Both the position numbers and the translations under genes were made by a program. A stretch of 64,000 bases of DNA, taken from Gordionus sp. m RMFG-2023 (taxonomy: Eukaryota; Nematomorpha; Gordioida; Chordodea; Parachordodidae). Positions 58,814 through 64,000 of this stretch are shown in pieces (the stretch's first letter is position 1; every line of letters begins with the position of its first letter). Below the pieces are notes generated by a model. The model saw only the letters and a list, made by a program, of their open reading frames with translations. It was not told the DNA's origin and did not search any database. Location: NCBI RefSeq assembly GCF_954871325.1, contig NC_088777.1, forward strand, positions 20,375,366 to 20,439,365, read 5' to 3'.

Positions 58814-59530
58814 CTACCTCATGTACTGCCAAAAGGTCATGAGTAAAATTAAATTAATTAAAACAAGATTTTGTAGTAACCCATCAAATTGTCTGACACA
58901 CATGGACTCCCTCTCAAGTGTTTTTCCAGGCCAATACTTATATAAATTTTCGCTAGACATAATCGAAATGCTAGCCCCCTTATCAAATGACATATCTATA
59001 TTCTTGTTGCCAATCTTCAAATTAACCTTCGGACACAAACATTGTCCATTTAAGATCTCCGTCACTAAAATATCATACACTTTAGTAGGAGGATCAATGC
59101 TCATTCCACCTGAAATAACCATTTCATTAGAATTAATATTATCTCCCAAATTCAACTCGGAATTTAGAGATTTTTTATTGACAACCATATTTCCTTTCAC
59201 AAGATTTTTGGGACATTTTTCCCACCGAAAACTCCTGACATCCCTTCTATTCAAATATCGGACAATATTCACAGGATATTGTTCCCATTTGAACCCATTA
59301 ATATTTTTTTTATGAGAATTAAGGGAAAAAACACTCCCTTTCATTTTATCATTACCATTATCAAGTTTTCCGTTATCATATTTGTACTTTTAACAATTTT
59401 CTCGATACCTCGGTCTCCCGACCCCTATATGATTAACTCTGCCATCATATAGTCACCGCGAATTTTGAGACATTTCATTGCATCGCATGGCCACATGACC
59501 CGGCCTACGACACTTAAAACATATTCGAGA
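58814..59530 (-). mobile_element. fossil LTR-retroelement fragment (gag end and protease)
   Basis: On the minus strand a CCHC zinc knuckle of the nucleocapsid type (CFKCRRPGHVAMRC, near 59515-59475) is followed downstream by a retropepsin-like region (58814-59344). This order is typical of the gag-pol junction of Ty3/gypsy-like LTR retrotransposons. No LTRs, reverse transcriptase or integrase were recognised nearby. It is a short broken fragment; age cannot be estimated without flanking repeats. Confidence 0.7.
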
Positions 59531-59709
59531 TTCACATGAAAGATCCATTTTTTAATAATTTAACCATTTTATCAATGGAAAAATTTTTATTTAAACAATT
59601 AAATATTAATGAAATTATAAATTTTTTCGCTTTTCCCCTAATTTGTCTAAATTATTAATTTAAAAATAATATTTTTAAGGTATATATTTTTTAACATTTT
59701 ATTTATATT

Positions 59710-59745
59710 ACTAGCTGATAGCCCGTCAAGAATGACGGGTAATCA
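59710..59745 (+). repeat. ACTAG-hairpin repeat end
   Basis: ACTAGCTGATAG followed by CCCGTCA-AGAA-TGACGGG, a 7-bp perfect hairpin, matching the two copies near 14150 and 14655. It precedes the LINE-like fragment by about 300 bases; a link between them is possible but not shown. Confidence 0.5.
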
Positions 59746-60059
59746 GAATTTTCTCCTTATGGATAAATAATAAATTTTACCTTCATTTGACGATGGATGA
59801 ATCATAATAATAGTCAAATGAGAGGAATAGATTATCCGTACATCCTTCCAAGATTTCTATAAATATGATTTGTGAGTTATGATATTTATTCTTTTAAGAA
59901 ATTTTCCACATTTAGATGTAATGGTTTTTGTTCTCTCACTTCGTACAAAATCTACATTCTTCTCAAAGAATCATTTAAATTCTTTTAAAACCTTAAATAC
60001 ACTTTTAATGCCATAATAGATTCGAATCTATCATAGGGGCAAACCTGATTATCTCACAT

Positions 60060-60460
60060 ACACTGTAGTGGTATCCACCCCATTGCAATGGGCTATTTAG
60101 AAGATTATTAGCAAAAATAATTGCCATGAGTCAAAACCCAGGGTCTTAACTTATTAAGTATAATTATCAATTAGGATTTGGTAAGGGAGAAGGCATAGCT
60201 TTACATGCCATTTGTATTCCAAAATCCTCCTCTTAACATGGCTATTATCAAAGTAGACTTTAATAATGCTTTCAATAACAAATTTTGTGAACATTTCATA
60301 AATTGTTTTTATCCAAAATTTCCTGTTTATTAAAAATTCCTAATACTGTAACATTAAAACTTCTTTATTCAGCCCACATGACATAGATTCTGACAAAAGG
60401 ATCCAGCAGGGGGAAACGTCCTCGTTTATTTTACCTTGGTATTCATTATCACATATATTA
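60060..60460 (+). pseudogene. LINE reverse-transcriptase fragment
   Basis: Plus-strand pieces in order: HPIAMG and RRLLAKIIAMS (fits RPI..G...RRL.AK.), YQLGFGKGEGIALHAI (QLGV..G.EA..HA), KVDFNNAFN (motif A, K.D..NAFN) and RIQQGETSS (motif B, GVQQGDPLGP). These are the palm motifs of a non-LTR retrotransposon reverse transcriptase. The YADD motif is not seen and several stops and at least two frame changes lie between the pieces, so it is a truncated, dead copy. Confidence 0.75.
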
Positions 60461-60730
60461 CCTTAAATCTAAATTTGATTTGGGTATAATTATTTGACAT
60501 CTTGATGATGGAACAATCTGTGATGCTCTTCCTAAAATAATTGGTTTTCAATTTCTTGAAGCCAATTTTAAAAGACTCATTCTTAATAAATCCAAATCCG
60601 AAATCTGTTTCCATGATAACAATATACAAAACCCTCAGCTGGCAAAATTAAATTTTTTATTAAGTACATAAATAATAAAAATTAAAAAAATAAGTAAATT
60701 AATATAATTTAAAAAAAGTATACAAAGTTA

Positions 60731-60793
60731 GATTAACAACCCAAAGCCATCAGCTTCGTAAGCGACGCTCTTGCCAATTAGGCCACAGACGCT
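60731..60793 (-). repeat. tRNA-derived repeat, copy 1
   Basis: Minus strand GCGTCTGTGGCCTAATTGGC then AAGAGCGTCGCTTACGAAG: a good A box (TGGCCTAATTGG) and a tRNA-like anticodon region. The B box is decayed here. Its 3' flank, read on the plus strand (GTTGACGATTTTTTAAATAT ... TATATATATTATTATAGATAG), is shared with copies 2 and 4. Confidence 0.65.
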
Positions 60794-61572
60794 TTTCAAA
60801 GTTGACGATTTTTTAAATATATATTATAAATTGTGACACTGTGACTATGACACGACTTTTATATATATTATTATAGATAGATAGATATATGTTTATGATG
60901 TATAAGATGGTAATGTTAGATAAGATTTTAATGGTTGCTTTGATGAATAGGTGTTTGATATGGTATGATGCTTGTTATAATTGGGAGACTTTGATTTGTA
61001 AAATTTGATTTTTGGTAAAGTGAATATGTATTGCGTTTGATGAGTCATTTTTATTTTTATAATTTTATTTTTAGTTAAATTGGTGTCATTGTTATTTTTA
61101 TAATTTTATGTTTTAGTTTAATCGCGTTAACATTTTATTTTTAGATTTATAAAAGTTAATTATTGTAAATACATTATGATGGGATAATTTATAATTTCTA
61201 AAAATGTATTTTTATCTTATAATTTTAATTTGAGGCATGATTAGGTGCTTTATAATTTTAAAAGAAGATATTTTTAGATTGTTAAATTATAATTATTTAT
61301 TTTTGATGATTACTGCTTCCCTATAAAAGGGAAGCGAAATTGTAAATTATCAATTCATTTTTTTTAATTAATTTTTTTTACACAAGTTATTTTTTTTCGT
61401 TTTAAAAATTATAATATTTTTTTTATTGGTTAAATAAAAAAAAAATATCAAAGAGAATTTGTAGTAAATTAGTAATTGCAAGTGGACAATGTGATAATGC
61501 TATAAGAATACTATTGGTTATTACGTTGTAAAAAAATTAAAAATATAAGAATACCTATTTAATAGTTTGAAT

Positions 61573-61795
61573 TAGTGTTGTTAAACGGCTCGTTTTGAGC
61601 TGATTTTTAAAAACGGCTAACTCAATATTCCATCCAGAAAAATATTACGCAAGCCTGAAGATTTTGCTCATAGAAGGAACAAAGGTCTAGACATATATTA
61701 ACGAAATCTCGAGGCTTAGGCCTAATTTTTCTGGCTAAAACATTGAGTTAGCCGTTTTAGAAAATCGGCTCAAAATAAGCCTTTTAACAACACTA
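61573..61795. mobile_element. MITE, TAGTGTTGTTAAA family, perfect TSD
   Basis: TIRs TAGTGTTGTTAAACGGCT / AAGCCTTTTAACAACACTA with perfect duplication GTTTGAAT at 61565-61572 and 61796-61803 (hAT-like length and TAGTG end). The empty site is preserved in the sister unit at about 62780 (AATAGTTTGAATTTTAAA). It is the best-preserved copy of the family also seen at 6365-6570. Confidence 0.9.
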
Positions 61796-61906
61796 GTTTG
61801 AATTTTAAAATAACAACAAACTTTGAATCGTATGTGAACATGTCACACTTAATTATTTTATCTTTTATTTAATTAATTTTGCCAGATTAAGTAAAAATAA
61901 ATCATT

Positions 61907-61974
61907 ACTGGGATTCGAACCCCATGACCTTCACATTTGTGAGCGAAGCTCTTGCCGATTAGGCCACAGACGCT
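61907..61974 (-). repeat. tRNA-derived repeat, copy 2 (best preserved)
   Basis: Minus strand has A box TGGCCTAATCGG and exact B box GGTTCGAATCC. The anticodon arm TTCGC-TCACAAAT-GTGAA is like that of tRNA-Val (CAC) but with an 8-base loop, and the acceptor strands do not pair. It is therefore a tRNA-derived SINE or tRNA pseudogene, not a working tRNA. Confidence 0.7.
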
Positions 61975-62462
61975 TTTAAAAAATCGTAAATTTTTAAAAT
62001 ATATTATAAATTGTGATAATGACATTATGACTACGGCTTTTATATATATTATTATTATAGATTATAGATAGATATTATTAAATGTTATTTTTTTATTACA
62101 TAATTTATAAGTTTAAGTAAAAAACATTAAAATAATACATAAAGATATATCAATCAATATAATAATTTTTATACATTGGACAGGCAAGTTAAACAAAATT
62201 TTTAAATAAATGAGCAGACAGGTGCACCAAAAATTGCCCATAGACCAATAATCAGGATGACATCGGAAACAGAAGATCATAATGGATTTTACTTCTGCCA
62301 AAGAATCCATTTATAAATGATGTGTGTCTGCCACTTTTATTTTCCCATGCATTTACCACCAGAGGTCTGCAAATGACAACATATTCAGGTCCAATGGGAA
62401 TTTAGTTAACATCTCAAAGGACGGAACCACCAAGTTGGATTGGAAAAAAATAATAATCATTG

Positions 62463-62524
62463 CTGAGATTCGAACCTAAGTCCATCAGATTTGTAATCGA
62501 CGCTCTTACTAGGCGATAGACACT
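62463..62524 (-). repeat. tRNA-derived repeat, copy 3
   Basis: Minus strand GTGTCTATCGCCTAGTAAGA keeps part of the A box; the B box GGTTCGAATC is intact. Shorter and more diverged than copy 2. Confidence 0.6.
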
Positions 62525-62890
62525 TTTCAAAATTCACGCCCATGAAATGGTTTTTCAGAAAATAATCATAGCCTTAAATAATATCAGTGTTACAATTTAT
62601 AACATATATTATAGATATTTCAGTTAGTTCTAGTATATATATGATGATGTATAAGATGGTAATGCTTTTATGGTAATTGTAGATGAATGAATGTTTGATA
62701 AGATATGATTCTATGGTGATTTTTATTGGAATTCTTTAAAAGAATATTAAAAATTTAAAAATATAAGAAATACCTATTTAATAGTTTGAATTTTAAAGTA
62801 GCTACAAACTTTGAATCGTATCTATTTGATTATTTTTGCCAGATTAAGAAAGAAAAAAATATTTTGCCAGATTGAGTAAAAAAAATATTT

Positions 62891-62957
62891 GCTGGGATTC
62901 CAACCTAAGTCCATTAGATTTGTAAGCGACGCTCTTCCCGATTGGGCCACAAGTCAC
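62891..62957 (-). repeat. tRNA-derived repeat, copy 4
   Basis: Minus strand A box TGGCCCAATCGG intact and B box altered (GGTTGGAATCC). The middle is almost identical to copy 3 (TTACAAATCT-ATGGACTTAGG). Confidence 0.6.
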
Positions 62958-63060
62958 TTATCAAAATTAACGATTTTTTAAATATATATATATTATAAAT
63001 TGTGAAAGTGTGACTGTCACAGTGTGACAAGGCTTTTATATATATTATAGATAGATATAT

Positions 63061-64000
63061 TAAAGATTGATGCAATAAAAATTATTTTTGAAATTTATGG
63101 GTGTCAAGAAATAATTTACCATTTTTTCGAAGGTGGGTGGTACTTTTCAGAAGGGGTATTCTGCTTTACTCCCTCAGAAAGTTTAGGGACCACTAGAATA
63201 AATTATTAGCGTATTTATTTCTGCTGCGAATGTGATAAATAAATGTAAATTGAAATATACATGTGACAAGAATTATTATAAAATAAAATTAATCATCTAA
63301 AACAGTAATATTATTGAGAAATATTTTAGCCGACTCCTAAATTTTTTGTACGCGCCTGAGCTGTACAATCCTTCCTGGTTAACTTAATCAAATCAAAATT
63401 ACACGTTGGCGATCATTTATTATTATGGGAAAAGATATTCCATTTTACCTTTCACTTCCCAAAGGTCCCAAAAGACTAAGAAATTCACATATCAAAATCT
63501 ATCAAAGATAATTTGATAAAGTTATAATTCAGATATGAATTTCGAAATGCAAATTTCGATATAAAACAGTATTCAGATGAATCTTTGACTAGGTTTATAT
63601 GAAACAATATAAATATTTTCAACAGCAAAGGTGATTTAACTATTTTTCTAACAATTAGCAAATTTCTCCTGATGCATACCAAATTTTCATGCTTTCCAAA
63701 CATTGAGCTAATATTAATAACAACACTTTCTCATTATTAAAGATATCTTTTATAAAATTAACTACATGGTTGAAATGTCTGAAACTATTATTTAATAGAC
63801 TACGAAGGAATATTGGATGGTATCAAACCAGTCTTTCTACAAGATTTAATAAATTATGACAATTCTTGCTCTCTAATTCTATTATAGACATTGGCCAATC
63901 TTTGTAACCTAATAGTTAACGGGGGTCTATCTCATTCATTAATTCCCCCATTTTCGGAGCTCGATTGATTTATTTAAAGAAGCCAGATCAAGGCATTCGC
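63061..64000. other. gene-free end of the window
   Basis: No resolved gene. On the minus strand near 63910-63830 a short stretch could read NRIREQELS and SCRKTGLIPSNIPS, which is reminiscent of the N-terminal part of some retroelement polyproteins, but it is too short to assign. Confidence 0.3.

Larger units (their letters stand above)
60720..63060. repeat. tandemly duplicated units carrying tRNA-derived repeats
   Basis: Four tRNA-like heads on the minus strand (60731, 61907, 62463, 62891) lie in repeated context. Blocks shared between units: GATGTATAAGATGGTAATG (copies 1 and 3), AATACCTATTTAATAGTTTG and ACTTTGAATCGTATC (before copies 2 and 4), TTTGCCAGATTAAG (copies 2 and 4) and GCTTTTATATATATTAT followed by ATAGATAGATAT (copies 1, 2, 4). 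The pattern is one of local segmental duplication rather than independent insertion. A MITE sits in one unit only. Confidence 0.7.

Noticed and set aside
58821-59315. Plus-strand open frame of 164 residues
   Set aside because: Antisense shadow of the retroelement fragment, whose zinc knuckle and protease-like region are on the minus strand.
60426-60629. Minus-strand frame
   Set aside because: Overlaps the tail of the LINE reverse-transcriptase fragment and low-complexity sequence; no coding features.
1-64000. CRISPR arrays, bacterial operons or Shine-Dalgarno sites
   Set aside because: Introns, SINE-like and hAT elements and an Eph receptor show animal nuclear DNA; no regularly spaced repeat-spacer pattern was seen.

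Overview
The window is a strongly AT-rich piece of an animal nuclear genome. The animal assignment rests on one recognisable gene: an Eph receptor (ephrin-binding domain, Cys-rich region, two FN3 domains, transmembrane helix, kinase-like domain, SAM domain) split by spliceosomal introns of about 0.2 to 10.8 kb. Coding exons stand out as islands of higher GC and ordered codon use in an AT background full of transposon relics. I could not assign a phylum.

Layout. 1-20 kb: gene-poor 5' flank with one TATA/initiator-like core promoter near 1.27 kb, a Tc1/mariner relic (3.2-4.7 kb), several hAT elements with intact 8-bp target duplications (8654-10019, 10450-11236, 11861-13914), tRNA-like repeats, and a three-level nest of hAT-type elements (16.8-19.3 kb). 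20.0-44.1 kb: sixteen exons of the Eph-like receptor on the + strand, whose splice sites and phases I could follow from the ligand-binding domain to the stop; the signal-peptide exon was not found. The 10.8-kb intron 2 carries further nested hAT elements. 44-50 kb: hAT relic and gene-free sequence. 50158-50985: a lysine/serine-rich exon of a second, unrecognised host gene. 51-64 kb: MITEs, a ZMYM-type hAT relic, a fossil LTR-retroelement fragment, a LINE reverse-transcriptase fragment, and a cluster of four tRNA-derived repeats in tandemly duplicated units.

Main result. The Eph-like receptor is predicted to be a pseudokinase. VAIK lysine and the APE motif are kept, but the alpha-C glutamate, the HRD aspartate, the catalytic-loop asparagine and the DFG aspartate are all missing, while reading frames, splice sites and extracellular cysteines are intact. 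It also has an unusually long Asn/Ser-rich juxtamembrane region encoded by three exons, an insert before the VAIK strand, an insert in the SAM domain and a long C-terminal tail ending in a possible class II PDZ ligand. It is therefore read as a kept, catalytically dead ephrin receptor rather than a decaying gene.
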